Shown piece after piece: positions 1 through 9,034 of a stretch of 64,000 nucleotides of DNA. Below the pieces are notes generated by a model. The model saw nothing but the letters and a program-made list of their open reading frames with translations, ran no database searches and was not told the origin of the DNA. Source of the DNA: Arthrobacter sp. fls2-241-R2A-200 (lineage in GTDB: Bacteria; Actinomycetota; Actinomycetes; Actinomycetales; Micrococcaceae); NCBI RefSeq assembly GCF_030209745.1, contig NZ_JARVRJ010000001.1, positions 124,001 to 188,000 on the forward strand, read 5' to 3'. The position numbers were made by a program, and so were the translations under genes. Each line of letters opens with the position of its first letter. The stretch's first letter is position 1.

Positions 1-76
1 CGAAGAATTCGCGCAGGCATCCGCGGCGCAGGCCGGCGCAGCGCGCGCTTCCGCAAACGGGGCCGAGCAGCGATGA
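1..76 (+). CDS. C-terminal tail of an upstream gene (partial)
   Basis: An open frame enters from the left edge and ends at the TGA at 74-76. It encodes about 24 Ala-rich residues, ending NGAEQR. Its stop overlaps the next gene's start as ATGA, the normal arrangement for translationally coupled operon partners, so the missing gene is probably in the same operon as the TPP enzyme. The visible tail is too short and low-complexity to identify a family. Confidence 0.55.
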   Translation, partial: EEFAQASAAQAGAARASANGAEQR

Positions 77-1785
77 TCGACGTCGATCCCACAGCGGCAG
101 CGGCGGCCAACGGAGCGTCGGGGACCGGCCAGCGCAATGGTGGGGACCTCGTCGTCGAAACCCTTGAGGCACTCGGTGCCAAGACCGTCTTCGGGATTCC
201 GGGCCAGCACGCGCTGGGACTCTTCGACGCGATGGGCCGCGGCAACCTGCACTTTGTCTCTTCCCGGGTGGAGAACAACTCCGCCTTCGCCGCTGACGGC
301 TACTCGCGCGCCACCGGCGAAGTCGGTGTGCTGTTCCTGTCCACCGGCCCGGGTGCGTTGACGTCCCTGGCCGGTCTGCAGGAGGCCTATGCAACGGGCG
401 TTCCCATGGTGGTAGTGGCGAGCCAGATCCCCCTGGATGGCCTCGGTGCGCGCCGGAAGGGCATGCTCCACCAGCTCGATGACCAGAAGGCCTCGGCTGC
501 GAACGTCACCAAGAGCCAGCGGTTGATCCAGCATGCCTCCGGAATCCCGTCAGCCATCCAGGACGCTTGGACCGAGGCGATCTCCTCGCCGCAGGGTCCG
601 GTGTGGATCGAAATTCCCCAGAATGTACTGCTGGACCCGATCGTCGTTCCGCCCGTTGAGGACGCGCTCGCCGAAGCCTTCGACAACCCGCCGCGAGTCG
701 AGCTGATCCGCGAGGCCGTCAAGTGGCTCTCGACGGCGGAACGTCCGGCCATCATTGCCGGCGGCGGCACACGTCGCGGCCGGGCGGAGAAGTCCTTGCT
801 CTCCATCGCTGAGCAACTGCGCGCTCCGGTCATCTGCACGCCGGGTGGAAATGGGGCGTTCCCTTGGACCCATGAGCTGTCCCTGCAGTCCTGGATCGAG
901 GACCGCTACATGACCGACGTGCTTGAAGATGCCGACGTGCTGGTGGTCATCGGATCGTCCTTGGGTGAAGTAACGTCCAACTACTTCACATTCGAACCCC
1001 GCGGCCGCATCATCCAGATCGACGCCGAGCCGCGCGTCCTGGAGTCCAACCGGCCAGGTTTGGGTATCCGCGCCGACGCCGGCCAGGCTCTTGCAGCGTT
1101 GGACGAAGCCCTGTCCCAGGCAGGTCCGGGGGACCGGTCGTTGCGTTCATGGCATGGCACGACGCCGGAAGACCTCACCAAAGAGACGCTGGCAAAGGTC
1201 CGGGCCCGCCTCGAATCACAGGATCTGGCCAAGGAACTGAAGTTCATGGCCGATATCCGCGAGGCTGTTCCGGCTGACATGCAAACGTTCTGGGACATGA
1301 CCATCTCCGCATATTGGGGCTGGAGTTGCTGGGATGCCCGGCAGGGTCAGTTCCACTCCGCCCAAGGTGCCGGCGGCCTGGGTTACGGTTTTCCGGCGGC
1401 CATCGGCGGCGCGGTGGGATTGGAAACCACAGGCAAGCCGAGCAGGGTGCTGGCGGTGTCCGGCGATGGATCGTCCATGTACTCCATCTCCGAACTTGCC
1501 ACCGCCAAGCAGCACAACATCCCGGTCACCTGGCTGATTGTGGACGACGGCGGCTACGGCATCCTCCGTGAGTACATGGTGGGAGCCTTCGGGAAAGCCA
1601 CAGCCACCGAGCTGGCCCGCCCGGACTTCGTCAAACTTGCCGAGTCCTTCGGAGTCCCGGCGCGCCGTGTCGCACCAGAGGACGTCGGGGACGCGCTTAA
1701 GGCGTCCTTTGACGCCGATGGACCCAACGTCGTCGTCGTCGAGACGCTCCTGAAGATGTTCGGTCCCACGCATTTGGGCGACTAG
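73..1785 (+). CDS. Thiamine-pyrophosphate-dependent 2-oxoacid enzyme (acetolactate synthase-like)
   Basis: The 570-residue protein has the three-domain layout of the acetolactate synthase/2-oxoacid decarboxylase superfamily. The N-terminal pyrimidine domain has GIPGQH near residue 41 and the cofactor-activating glutamate at about E67 (SRVENNSAF). A central domain follows, then a C-terminal diphosphate-binding domain with GDGSSMYSI near 463 and DDGGYG near 490. It probably decarboxylates or carboligates a 2-oxoacid in the cytosol. The GARRKGMLHQLDDQ segment is more like specialised decarboxylases such as AruI (5-guanidino-2-oxopentanoate decarboxylase) than biosynthetic IlvB, and no small subunit (IlvN) follows. 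The substrate is therefore open. The ATG overlaps the preceding stop (ATGA), and a strong terminator follows. Confidence 0.85.
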   Translation: MIDVDPTAAAAANGASGTGQRNGGDLVVETLEALGAKTVFGIPGQHALGLFDAMGRGNLHFVSSRVENNSAFAADGYSRATGEVGVLFLSTGPGALTSLAGLQEAYATGVPMVVVASQIPLDGLGARRKGMLHQLDDQKASAANVTKSQRLIQHASGIPSAIQDAWTEAISSPQGPVWIEIPQNVLLDPIVVPPVEDALAEAFDNPPRVELIREAVKWLSTAERPAIIAGGGTRRGRAEKSLLSIAEQLRAPVICTPGGNGAFPWTHELSLQSWIEDRYMTDVLEDADVLVVIGSSLGEVTSNYFTFEPRGRIIQIDAEPRVLESNRPGLGIRADAGQALAALDEALSQAGPGDRSLRSWHGTTPEDLTKETLAKVRARLESQDLAKELKFMADIREAVPADMQTFWDMTISAYWGWSCWDARQGQFHSAQGAGGLGYGFPAAIGGAVGLETTGKPSRVLAVSGDGSSMYSISELATAKQHNIPVTWLIVDDGGYGILREYMVGAFGKATATELARPDFVKLAESFGVPARRVAPEDVGDALKASFDADGPNVVVVETLLKMFGPTHLGD

Positions 1786-1796
1786 CTTCGTCCCCA

Positions 1797-1841
1797 GCCA
1801 GCCCCCGTACGGATGTTCCGTGCGGGGGCTGGCCCATTTTT
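1797..1841 (+). terminator. Rho-independent terminator after the TPP enzyme gene
   Basis: A 16-bp stem, GCCAGCCCCCGTACGG (1797-1812) paired with CCGTGCGGGGGCTGGC (1818-1833) with one G-T pair, encloses the loop ATGTT. It is followed by CCATTTTTA. Confidence 0.9.
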
Positions 1842-1865
1842 AGCTTCCTCTTCTTTAGTTTCCCA

Positions 1866-1893
1866 AAGCAATCATTTTAAGCTATGGTTGCTT
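1866..1893. promoter_or_regulatory. Dyad upstream of the MarR gene, probable autoregulatory operator
   Basis: AAGCAATCA (1866-1874) is mirrored by TGGTTGCTT (1885-1893), matching at 8 of 9 positions, 27 bp before the MarR start. MarR dimers commonly repress their own operon from such AT-rich dyads in the promoter. Assignment to this MarR is inference from position. Confidence 0.5.
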
Positions 1894-1920
1894 AGGGCAA
1901 ATAAAAAAGGGGTATTGGCA

Positions 1921-2403
1921 ATGTCTGTCGGATCTGCCACGGCAACCGATTTGGTACATCAAATTTTCGATCTGCAGCGGACTCTGCGCTGCGTGGTGAT
2001 GGCGCATCAGTCCAAGGCTGGCGACGTCGGAATGGCGATCCAAGGCGTGATGCGGTTCATCGGCGAAGGGGAAACCCGCGCCACCCAACTCGCTGCGCGC
2101 CTGGGCGTCAGCCCGCCGGTGTTGAGCAGGCATATAGCAGAGCTGGAAGACCTCGGCTTCGTCACCAGGCGACCGGATCCCGCTGACGGCAGGGCCCAGC
2201 TTCTCGCGTTGACGGAAGAGGGCGCCGCCAAACTCCGTGATTTCGAGGAACAACGCAGTGTCAGGGTGCGGGATTACTTGGGCGACTGGAGCGAGGAAGA
2301 CGCCAGGGACGCATCCGAGGTTCTGCAGAAACTGACCGATTCACTCAAAGATTCAATCCGGGCAACGGCGGCCGGTTCCACTACGACGAACTACACAGTT
2401 TAG
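1921..2403 (+). CDS. MarR-family transcriptional regulator
   Basis: This 160-residue protein has the MarR winged-helix fold. The recognition region (TQLAARLGVSPPVLSRHIAE) is followed by a wing with the typical DPADGRAQLLALTEEG motif. The ATG at 1921 is chosen because an AAGGGG ribosome-binding site lies just upstream; earlier in-frame starts fall inside the preceding terminator. The next gene, an exporter, begins 9 bp after the stop, so the pair is very likely an operon in which the regulator senses an exporter substrate and relieves repression. An inverted repeat at 1866-1893 is the likely operator. The ligand is unknown. Confidence 0.9.
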   Translation: MSVGSATATDLVHQIFDLQRTLRCVVMAHQSKAGDVGMAIQGVMRFIGEGETRATQLAARLGVSPPVLSRHIAELEDLGFVTRRPDPADGRAQLLALTEEGAAKLRDFEEQRSVRVRDYLGDWSEEDARDASEVLQKLTDSLKDSIRATAAGSTTTNYTV

Positions 2404-2412
2404 GAGCCCGGA

Positions 2413-4479
2413 ATGGCTAAACCATCAACTCACACCCCCGCGGCGGCGGCCGCTGCGGTGGGCACTGCCGCGCCCATGACGCACCGCCAAATCATGGAGG
2501 CATTGACCGGTCTCCTGGCAGCCTTCTTTACGGCAATCCTGAGCAGCACCATCGTGTCCAACGCGCTGCCCACCATCATGTCCGAGCTCAAGGGCACGCA
2601 GACGGACTTTGCCTGGGTTATCACTGCCGCCCTCTTGGCGAACGCTGCCACCACTCCCATCTGGGGCAAGCTTGCCGACCTGTTCGACAAGAAGCTCCTG
2701 GTGCAGTTGAGCATCGTTATTTTTGTCGCCGGTTCGGTCATGGCGGGCCTTTCCCAGACCATTCCGCTTTTGCTGACCGCCCGCGTCATCCAAGGCGTGG
2801 CACTGGGTGGCCTCACCGCGTTGGCCCAAGCCATCATCGGTTCCATGATTCCGCCAAGGGATCGCGGTAAGTACTCCGGATACATGGGCGCGGTCATGGC
2901 TGTTGGTACAGCCGGTGGTCCTTTGCTCGGTGGTTTCATTGTCGATAGTCCGCTCGGATGGCGCTGGACGTTCTTCGTCTGCGTCCCGCTTGCCGTCGTC
3001 GCGCTTATCCTGCTCCAGGTGACCCTGAAGATCGAGCACATCAGGCGGCCCGCAAAGATCGACTGGCTCGGCTCCATCTTGCTGACTTCAGGCGTGAGCC
3101 TGCTCCTCATTTGGGTTTCCTTCGCTGGCAACCCGGACTACTACGACTGGATCTCCTGGCAATCCGCCCTCATGGTCGGCGGCGGCGTGGTGCTGTTGGG
3201 CCTCTTGGTTCTTGTGGAAACCAAGGTTGCCCAGCCGATCATCCCGTTGAAGATCATCTCGGAGCGCACCACGGCACTGGCTATCGTCGCTTCGATTGCC
3301 GTGGGTATCGCCATGTTCGGCTCCTCCACCTTCCTGGGTCAGTATTACCAGGTTGCCCGCGGTGCCACGCCTACTGAGGCAGGCCTGCTGACGCTTCCGA
3401 TGATCGCTGGGAACCTGGTCGGTTCGGTCGCATCCGGCATCCTGATCAGCCGATTCGGAAAGTGGAAGCGGTTCCTGATCGCCGGATCCGTCTTGCTGGT
3501 GGGTGGCCTCGCCTTCGCCGGCACTTTGGATCACACCACGGCTCTGTGGCTGGTGGCCATCTACATCGGAGTCTTCGGCCTGGGCCTTGGCATGCTGATG
3601 CAGAACCTGGTCCTTGCCGTGCAGAACACCGTCCAGGCCAAGGACATTGGAACGGCCAGTGCTTCGGTTGCTTTCTTCCGCTCTGTCGGCGGCGCGATCG
3701 GCGTATCAGTCCTCGGTGCCGTCATGGCCAACCACGTCAAGGACTTGGCGGTCAGCGGGATGGCCAAGGCCGGGATCCCGGTGCAGGGTGGTGGTGGGGC
3801 CTCCGGCTCCAGCATGGACCTGACGGACATGCCGGCTCCGATCCGCGACATCATGCGTGCAGCCTATGGTGACGCGACTGCACAGATCTTCATGATTTCC
3901 GCGATCATCGCCGTGCTTGCCTTCGTGTCCGTGCTGCTGATCAAGGAACGCCCGCTCCGCCGGACCGTTGACGCCACCCCGGACAAGGGACTCATCGCCA
4001 CGGCATCCGCCGAGGCCGCGATGTCCGTGGATACCGCGTCGATGGACGCAGTGAAGCTGGGCGACACTGAGGAAGCTCCCGACGCCGTCGAACGTCCGAC
4101 GTCGAAACGCCCGCTTTCCCGGACGGCACCGCGCGAGTCCGCTCCAGCCGACGGGCCGGACCTCGACTTGGAGTTTGCCCGGATCCTCACCCAGGAACGG
4201 CCAGGCAGTGCGGGGGACGTGAGGGAGTTGCAGGAGCAACTGTCCAGGACGCAGTATGTCCTCGCTGAGCAGCAGCTGCAGTTGAGCCGGGCAAACGTTG
4301 AACTGCAGGCGCGCCTGCGGGAGCAGCAAGCCATGGCCGAACAGCAGGCCCGCACCGCAGCCGAGCTCGCGGCAATCCGCAAGGAACTCAAGCGCGAGCG
4401 TAAGCAACAGGAGCGTATGGCCCTTCTGCTCCTGCAGGGAGTGGAAGCCCGCTCCGATCACGGCAAGCACGCAGGCTAA
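2413..4479 (+). CDS. DHA2 (EmrB/QacA-type) MFS drug exporter with C-terminal coiled coil
   Basis: The 688-residue membrane protein is a proton-driven multidrug exporter of the 14-helix DHA2 class. TM segments run from about residue 30 to 515, and the first includes the pattern ILSSTIVSNALPTI. The loop 2-3 motif is GKLADLFDKK, and motif C-like glycine patterns (GTAGGPLLGG) follow. After the last helix there is an unusually long cytosolic tail of about 170 residues: a charged linker, then a Gln/Glu/Arg/Leu-rich segment (about 600-670) predicted to form a coiled coil. It is the second gene of a MarR-exporter operon, with an AGGAG ribosome-binding site overlapping the MarR stop. A terminator follows. 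Confidence 0.88.
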   Translation: MAKPSTHTPAAAAAAVGTAAPMTHRQIMEALTGLLAAFFTAILSSTIVSNALPTIMSELKGTQTDFAWVITAALLANAATTPIWGKLADLFDKKLLVQLSIVIFVAGSVMAGLSQTIPLLLTARVIQGVALGGLTALAQAIIGSMIPPRDRGKYSGYMGAVMAVGTAGGPLLGGFIVDSPLGWRWTFFVCVPLAVVALILLQVTLKIEHIRRPAKIDWLGSILLTSGVSLLLIWVSFAGNPDYYDWISWQSALMVGGGVVLLGLLVLVETKVAQPIIPLKIISERTTALAIVASIAVGIAMFGSSTFLGQYYQVARGATPTEAGLLTLPMIAGNLVGSVASGILISRFGKWKRFLIAGSVLLVGGLAFAGTLDHTTALWLVAIYIGVFGLGLGMLMQNLVLAVQNTVQAKDIGTASASVAFFRSVGGAIGVSVLGAVMANHVKDLAVSGMAKAGIPVQGGGGASGSSMDLTDMPAPIRDIMRAAYGDATAQIFMISAIIAVLAFVSVLLIKERPLRRTVDATPDKGLIATASAEAAMSVDTASMDAVKLGDTEEAPDAVERPTSKRPLSRTAPRESAPADGPDLDLEFARILTQERPGSAGDVRELQEQLSRTQYVLAEQQLQLSRANVELQARLREQQAMAEQQARTAAELAAIRKELKRERKQQERMALLLLQGVEARSDHGKHAG

Positions 4480-4493
4480 CTTCGATGCACATC

Positions 4494-4528
4494 AAAGCGC
4501 CGGCTGGGATTCCAGCCGGCGCTTTTGT
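4494..4528 (+). terminator. Rho-independent terminator after the MFS exporter
   Basis: A perfect 14-bp stem, AAAGCGCCGGCTGG (4494-4507) with CCAGCCGGCGCTTT (4512-4525), has a 4-nt loop and a following T-rich run (TTTTGTTG). Confidence 0.92.
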
Positions 4529-4566
4529 TGTGTCCAGAGACTTAAATACTCCGCAGGGATGATCTT

Positions 4567-4592
4567 TTGCCGTGGTTGTTTCGCCGCGGCAA
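4567..4592. other. Dyad/hairpin in the leader of the ABC exporter operon
   Basis: TTGCCGTGG (4567-4575) pairs with CCGCGGCAA (4584-4592), one position being G-T in RNA, around an 8-nt loop. It lies about 95 bp before the ABC transporter start and after the previous terminator, where an operator or leader hairpin would be expected. No following T-run makes it a poor terminator. Confidence 0.35.
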
Positions 4593-4686
4593 GGGATTTC
4601 GTAGAGTGGGGAGGCTAATAGTGTCAGCCCTTGCTGCAAAACTCTCTTTTACTTCATTCACGCACTCTTTCTAAGGACCCGTGGGC

Positions 4687-6420
4687 ATGCTTGTCACCCT
4701 TATACGGCGGTATTCCAAGCCGTATTTGCCGCAGATAGTGGCCGTCCTCATTTTTCAGTTGGCGTCCACCATCGCCACGCTCTATCTCCCCAGCCTCAAC
4801 GCCAAAATCATCGATGAAGGAGTGTCCAGGGGGGACACCGATTTCATTTGGCGTACCGGGGCGCTCATGCTCGCTGTGGCCCTCGGACAAGTCGTTTCGG
4901 CCATCATCGCGGTCTATTTCGGTGCAAAGACCGCAATGGCGATCGGCCGCGACCTGCGCCGCGGTGTCTACCGCCAGGTCAGCAGCTTCTCGGCGCAGGA
5001 CGTGAACCGCTTCGGTGCCCCAACCCTCATTACGCGCGGCACCAATGATGTCCAGCAAGTACAAATGCTGGTGCTGATGGGCCTGAACTTCATGGTCTCA
5101 ACCCCCATCATGTGCGTTGGCGGCATCATCATGGCCCTGCGCGAAGACCTCAGCCTTTCCTGGCTGGTCTGGGTGTCCGTGCCCGTCTTGGTGGCCGTGG
5201 TGGGATACCTCGTGGTCCGCCTTATGCCGCTGTTCCGCTCCATGCAGAAAAAGATTGATGCCATCAACGGTGTGCTCCGGGAGCAGATCATCGGCATCCG
5301 GGTTGTGCGCGCGTTCGTCCGCGAACCTTATGAGGTCAAGCGATTCGGCGATGCCAACCAGGACCTCACAGCAGTTTCGGTCAAGATCGGCAACCTGTTC
5401 GTCCTGATGTTCCCGGCTATCGGCATGATCCTGCACCTGTCCACGGCTGCCGTGCTGTGGTTCGGCGGCCACCGTGTTGATTCGGGAGCCATGCAGGTCG
5501 GTTCCTTGACGGCGTTCCTCCAGTACCTGTTGCAGATCCTGATGGCCGTCATGATGGGTACGTTCATGGCCATGATGATCCCGCGCGCATCGGTCTGTGC
5601 GGACCGCATTGGTGAGGTCCTCGACGTCGAGCCTTCCATCCACAACCCGGTCTCGCCGGTGGTTCCTGCCGAGAAGAAGGGCCGCGTTGAGTTCCGCGAC
5701 GTTACCTTCAAATACCCTGGTGCGGAAGCGCCGGTTCTGAGCAACGTCTCGTTCACCGCTGAGCCCGGCAAGACGCTGGCCATCATCGGCTCCACCGGTG
5801 CAGGGAAAACCACCTTGGTGTCCCTGCTGCCGCGGCTCTATGACGTCGCTTCCGGCCAAGTACTGCTCGACGGCGTGCCGGTCACCGACCTTGATGCATC
5901 CGAGATCACCAGCCGGGTGGCCGCTGTGCCGCAGCGGCCGTACCTGTTCTCCGGCACCATTGAGCACAATCTCCGATTCGGCAAGCCGGACGCCACGGAC
6001 GCAGAACTGTGGGAAGCACTGGAAACCGCGCAGGCGAAAGGCTTCGTGGCGGAGAAGTCCTCCGGGTTGAACCGCCGCATCGCCCAGGGCGGCACCAACG
6101 TTTCCGGTGGCCAACGCCAGAGGCTCTCCATCGCCAGGGCTTTGGTGACCAAGCCGAACGTGTACTTGTTCGACGATTCGTTCTCGGCGCTGGACGTAGC
6201 TACCGATGCCCGCCTGCGGAAGGCCTTGAAAGCCAAGACGCAGGACTCCACGGTCATCATCGTGGCGCAGCGGGTCTCCACCATCGCCGACGCGGACGAA
6301 ATCCTGGTGTTGGATAACGGCCGCATCGTGGACCGGGGAACACACGATGAACTGCTGGAGACATCGCCTACGTACCAGGAAATCGTTGAATCCCAGCTGA
6401 GCGTGGAGGAAGTGGCATGA
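4687..6420 (+). CDS. ABC exporter half-transporter with degenerate ATP site
   Basis: The 577-residue type IV (B-family) ABC exporter subunit has six TM helices in the first ~310 residues and then a nucleotide-binding domain. Walker A is GSTGAGKT near 367 and the signature is SGGQRQR near 472. Walker B is YLFDDSFSALD, where the catalytic Glu is replaced by Asp. The H-loop reads VAQRVST, with Gln instead of His. These two changes mark the degenerate partner of a heterodimeric exporter (TM287/288, BmrCD type). The start is set at ATG 4687 because AAGGA lies 9 nt upstream; GTG 4681 is too close to it. The gene overlaps its partner by ATGA. It likely exports drugs or lipophilic compounds. Confidence 0.9.
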   Translation: MLVTLIRRYSKPYLPQIVAVLIFQLASTIATLYLPSLNAKIIDEGVSRGDTDFIWRTGALMLAVALGQVVSAIIAVYFGAKTAMAIGRDLRRGVYRQVSSFSAQDVNRFGAPTLITRGTNDVQQVQMLVLMGLNFMVSTPIMCVGGIIMALREDLSLSWLVWVSVPVLVAVVGYLVVRLMPLFRSMQKKIDAINGVLREQIIGIRVVRAFVREPYEVKRFGDANQDLTAVSVKIGNLFVLMFPAIGMILHLSTAAVLWFGGHRVDSGAMQVGSLTAFLQYLLQILMAVMMGTFMAMMIPRASVCADRIGEVLDVEPSIHNPVSPVVPAEKKGRVEFRDVTFKYPGAEAPVLSNVSFTAEPGKTLAIIGSTGAGKTTLVSLLPRLYDVASGQVLLDGVPVTDLDASEITSRVAAVPQRPYLFSGTIEHNLRFGKPDATDAELWEALETAQAKGFVAEKSSGLNRRIAQGGTNVSGGQRQRLSIARALVTKPNVYLFDDSFSALDVATDARLRKALKAKTQDSTVIIVAQRVSTIADADEILVLDNGRIVDRGTHDELLETSPTYQEIVESQLSVEEVA

Positions 6421-8495
6421 GCGAGCAGAACCAGCAGAAGAAACGTGGCTGGGCTGCCAAGGCAGAGGCCGCGAAGAACGCCAAGGCGGCCGCCGTGGCG
6501 GAAACAGCAACCGAAACGCTTGACGACGACGACTTCGTCGAGGAGGAGTACGTTCCCTCAGAGGCCGACGGCGGCATGTTCGGTGACGTTCCCGCCAAGA
6601 AAGCCAAGGCCTTCTGGCCGTCCGCCAAACGCCTCATGGGTTTACTCAAGCCCGAAAGCACCGGCGTTTACACGGTGGTCGGCCTCGTGGTGGTCTCCGT
6701 GGTCCTCAACGTGATCGCTCCCAAGATCCTCGGCAACGCCATGGACGTTATTTTTGGTGGCGTCATGGGAAAGCAGCTTCCGCCGGGCGTCACTCAGACG
6801 CAATTCGCTGACCTGATGCGCCAGCAGGGCCAGAACAACTTCGCGGACATGGTCTCCAAGATGGAACTGACCAATGGAATCAACTTTTCCAAGCTGACAT
6901 TCCTGATTTCGATCGTGCTTTTGATGTACTTCGTGGCCAACATCTTCATGTGGGCGCAAGGGTGGTTGCTCAACAGGATCGTCATGAGGGTCATCAAACG
7001 GCTCCGTAACGATGTCCAGGCCAAGCTCAACCGGTTGCCGCTGAACTACTTCGACACCCGTCAGCGTGGCGACATCCTTTCCCGGGTGACCAACGACGTC
7101 GACAACGTCCAGCAGGGCCTCCAGCAAGCGTTCTCGCAGTTGGTCAGCTCCGTGCTCACTGTGCTGGGCATCATCGTGATGATGTTTATCGTGTCCTGGG
7201 AGTTGGCACTCATTGCATTGGTGGCGCTACCGCTCTCCGGGATCGTGGCCGGCGTCATTGGCGCACGCAGCCAGAAGCTCTTCGCGGCGCAGTGGAAGAA
7301 CACCGGAACCCTGAACGGCCAGATCGAGGAATCCTTCTCCGGCCACGACCTCGTCAAGGTCTTTGGCCGGGATGCCGACATGCTCGAGCGGTTCGATGAA
7401 CGCAACGAGGCTCTTTACAAGGCGTCCTTTGGAGCGCAGTTCGTTTCCGGCGTGATTTTCCCGGCCATGAACTTCGTTTCCTACCTCGCTTACGTCGGCA
7501 TTGCCGTGGTGGGTGGGCTGCGGGTCGCCTCCGGTTCCATGAGCCTTGGTGATGCGACGGCGTTCATCCAGTACTCGCGCGAGTTCACCCAGCCTCTCGG
7601 CCAGATTGCGGGCATGGCAAACATGCTGCAATCCGGGGTCGCCTCGGCGGAACGCGTCTTCGAATTCCTCGACGCGGATGAAGAGGTCGTGGAGACGGGA
7701 ACCCGTCATTTGCCGGCGAAGACGGATGGACATGTGGAGTTCGAGCATGTCTCGTTCAGCTACGTCGCGGATAAGCCCCTCATCGAGGACCTGTCCTTCA
7801 GCGCAGAGCCGGGCCATACGGTGGCAATTGTCGGCCCCACGGGTGCCGGCAAGACCACCCTGGTGAACCTCGTGATGCGGTTCTACGAGCTCAACGCCGG
7901 CCGGATCACCCTTGACGGCGTGGACATCAAGGACCTGAGCCGGGCGGAACTGCGTTCCAAGGTGGGGATGGTGTTGCAGGACGCCTGGCTGTTCGGTGGG
8001 ACCATCTACGACAACATCCGGTACGGCAACTTGGATGCCACCGAGGACCAGGTCATGGAGGCGGCCAGGGCCACCTACGTTGACCGCTTCGTCCGTGCCC
8101 TTCCGGATGGCTACCAGACCATCATCGATGAGGAAGGCAGCAACGTCAGCGCCGGTGAGAAGCAGCTCATCACCATCGCCCGCGCGTTCGTTTCCAACCC
8201 CTCCTTGCTCATCTTGGATGAAGCAACCAGCTCCGTGGACACCCGCACGGAATTGCTGCTGCAGAAGGCCATGGCAGCTTTGCGGACGGATCGGACGAGC
8301 TTCGTGATCGCCCACCGTCTCTCAACCATTCGCGACGCCGACACCATCCTGGTCATGGAAAACGGCAAGATCGTGGAGCAGGGCAACCATGCCGCGCTGT
8401 TGGCCCTCCAAGGTGCCTACTACCGCTTGTACATGTCTCAGTTTGCCGGTGAGGAAGACACGGCTGTGGACGACTCGACGGCGGTGCACAGCTGA
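6417..8495 (+). CDS. ABC exporter half-transporter, catalytically competent partner
   Basis: The 692-residue partner of the preceding subunit starts within its stop codon (ATGA). An Ala/Lys-rich, then acidic extension (about residues 1-60) precedes six TM helices and a nucleotide-binding domain. Walker A is GPTGAGKT near 472. Walker B is ILDEATSSVD with the catalytic Glu, and the H-loop is IAHRLST with His. The signature is SAGEKQ rather than SGGQ. In a heterodimer this altered signature faces the other subunit's degenerate Walker B, so both defects fall in one non-hydrolysing site. The extra N-terminal extension is cytosolic and of unknown role. The substrate is not shown by context. Confidence 0.9.
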   Translation: MSEQNQQKKRGWAAKAEAAKNAKAAAVAETATETLDDDDFVEEEYVPSEADGGMFGDVPAKKAKAFWPSAKRLMGLLKPESTGVYTVVGLVVVSVVLNVIAPKILGNAMDVIFGGVMGKQLPPGVTQTQFADLMRQQGQNNFADMVSKMELTNGINFSKLTFLISIVLLMYFVANIFMWAQGWLLNRIVMRVIKRLRNDVQAKLNRLPLNYFDTRQRGDILSRVTNDVDNVQQGLQQAFSQLVSSVLTVLGIIVMMFIVSWELALIALVALPLSGIVAGVIGARSQKLFAAQWKNTGTLNGQIEESFSGHDLVKVFGRDADMLERFDERNEALYKASFGAQFVSGVIFPAMNFVSYLAYVGIAVVGGLRVASGSMSLGDATAFIQYSREFTQPLGQIAGMANMLQSGVASAERVFEFLDADEEVVETGTRHLPAKTDGHVEFEHVSFSYVADKPLIEDLSFSAEPGHTVAIVGPTGAGKTTLVNLVMRFYELNAGRITLDGVDIKDLSRAELRSKVGMVLQDAWLFGGTIYDNIRYGNLDATEDQVMEAARATYVDRFVRALPDGYQTIIDEEGSNVSAGEKQLITIARAFVSNPSLLILDEATSSVDTRTELLLQKAMAALRTDRTSFVIAHRLSTIRDADTILVMENGKIVEQGNHAALLALQGAYYRLYMSQFAGEEDTAVDDSTAVHS

Positions 8496-8521
8496 GCACG
8501 TCCGCAGAACCCGGGCAGTCC

Positions 8522-8971
8522 GTGGCACCCCGGCGCATCGAGGTACTTGTACCTATGCGCTGGGGTGACATGGATGCCTACGGGCACATCAACAACGTTC
8601 AGATCGTGCGCATGTTGGAAGAGGCCCGTGTTGCCGCGTTCGGGCCGCCAAGTGGCGCAGGCTTGCCTGGGGCCGAGCCGCCCGCGGCGCTGTTCAACGA
8701 CGTCGGACCCGGCGTCATGACCCTGGTTGTTGAGCACAAAGTCCGCTATGTGCGGACCTTGGAGTATCGCAATATTCCGGCCGTGGTAGAGATCTGGGTC
8801 GGGGCCATCAAAGGTGCCAGCTTCGATCTTCACTACGTCATCAAGGATCCGGTCACCAGGGAGGACTGCGTGAAGGCCACCACGCATTTGGCCTTCGTCA
8901 GCGAGGCCAGCGGCCGGGTCCTCAGGCTCACCCCGGAGCAAAAAGCCAAGCTGGAGGCGTACCGGGCATGA
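8522..8971 (+). CDS. Acyl-CoA thioesterase, hotdog fold (4HBT family)
   Basis: This 149-residue single hotdog domain has the family signature RWGDMDAYGHINN near the N-terminus, where the Asp is the catalytic residue of 4-hydroxybenzoyl-CoA thioesterase-like enzymes, followed by the long helix RMLEEARVAAF. It probably hydrolyses an acyl-CoA in the cytosol; the chain type cannot be read from sequence. The start is uncertain. GTG 8522 is the first standard codon after the ABC stop, but homology-like sequence (STSAEPGQS) continues upstream to a CTG at 8492 that overlaps the exporter stop. Close spacing suggests co-transcription with the exporter. Confidence 0.8.
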   Translation: MAPRRIEVLVPMRWGDMDAYGHINNVQIVRMLEEARVAAFGPPSGAGLPGAEPPAALFNDVGPGVMTLVVEHKVRYVRTLEYRNIPAVVEIWVGAIKGASFDLHYVIKDPVTREDCVKATTHLAFVSEASGRVLRLTPEQKAKLEAYRA

Positions 8972-9034
8972 ACCGCAGGGTGCATGGACTGTGAATCCCG
9001 TCCCCGTTAATCCATGTGCCCGTAGAGTTTCATT

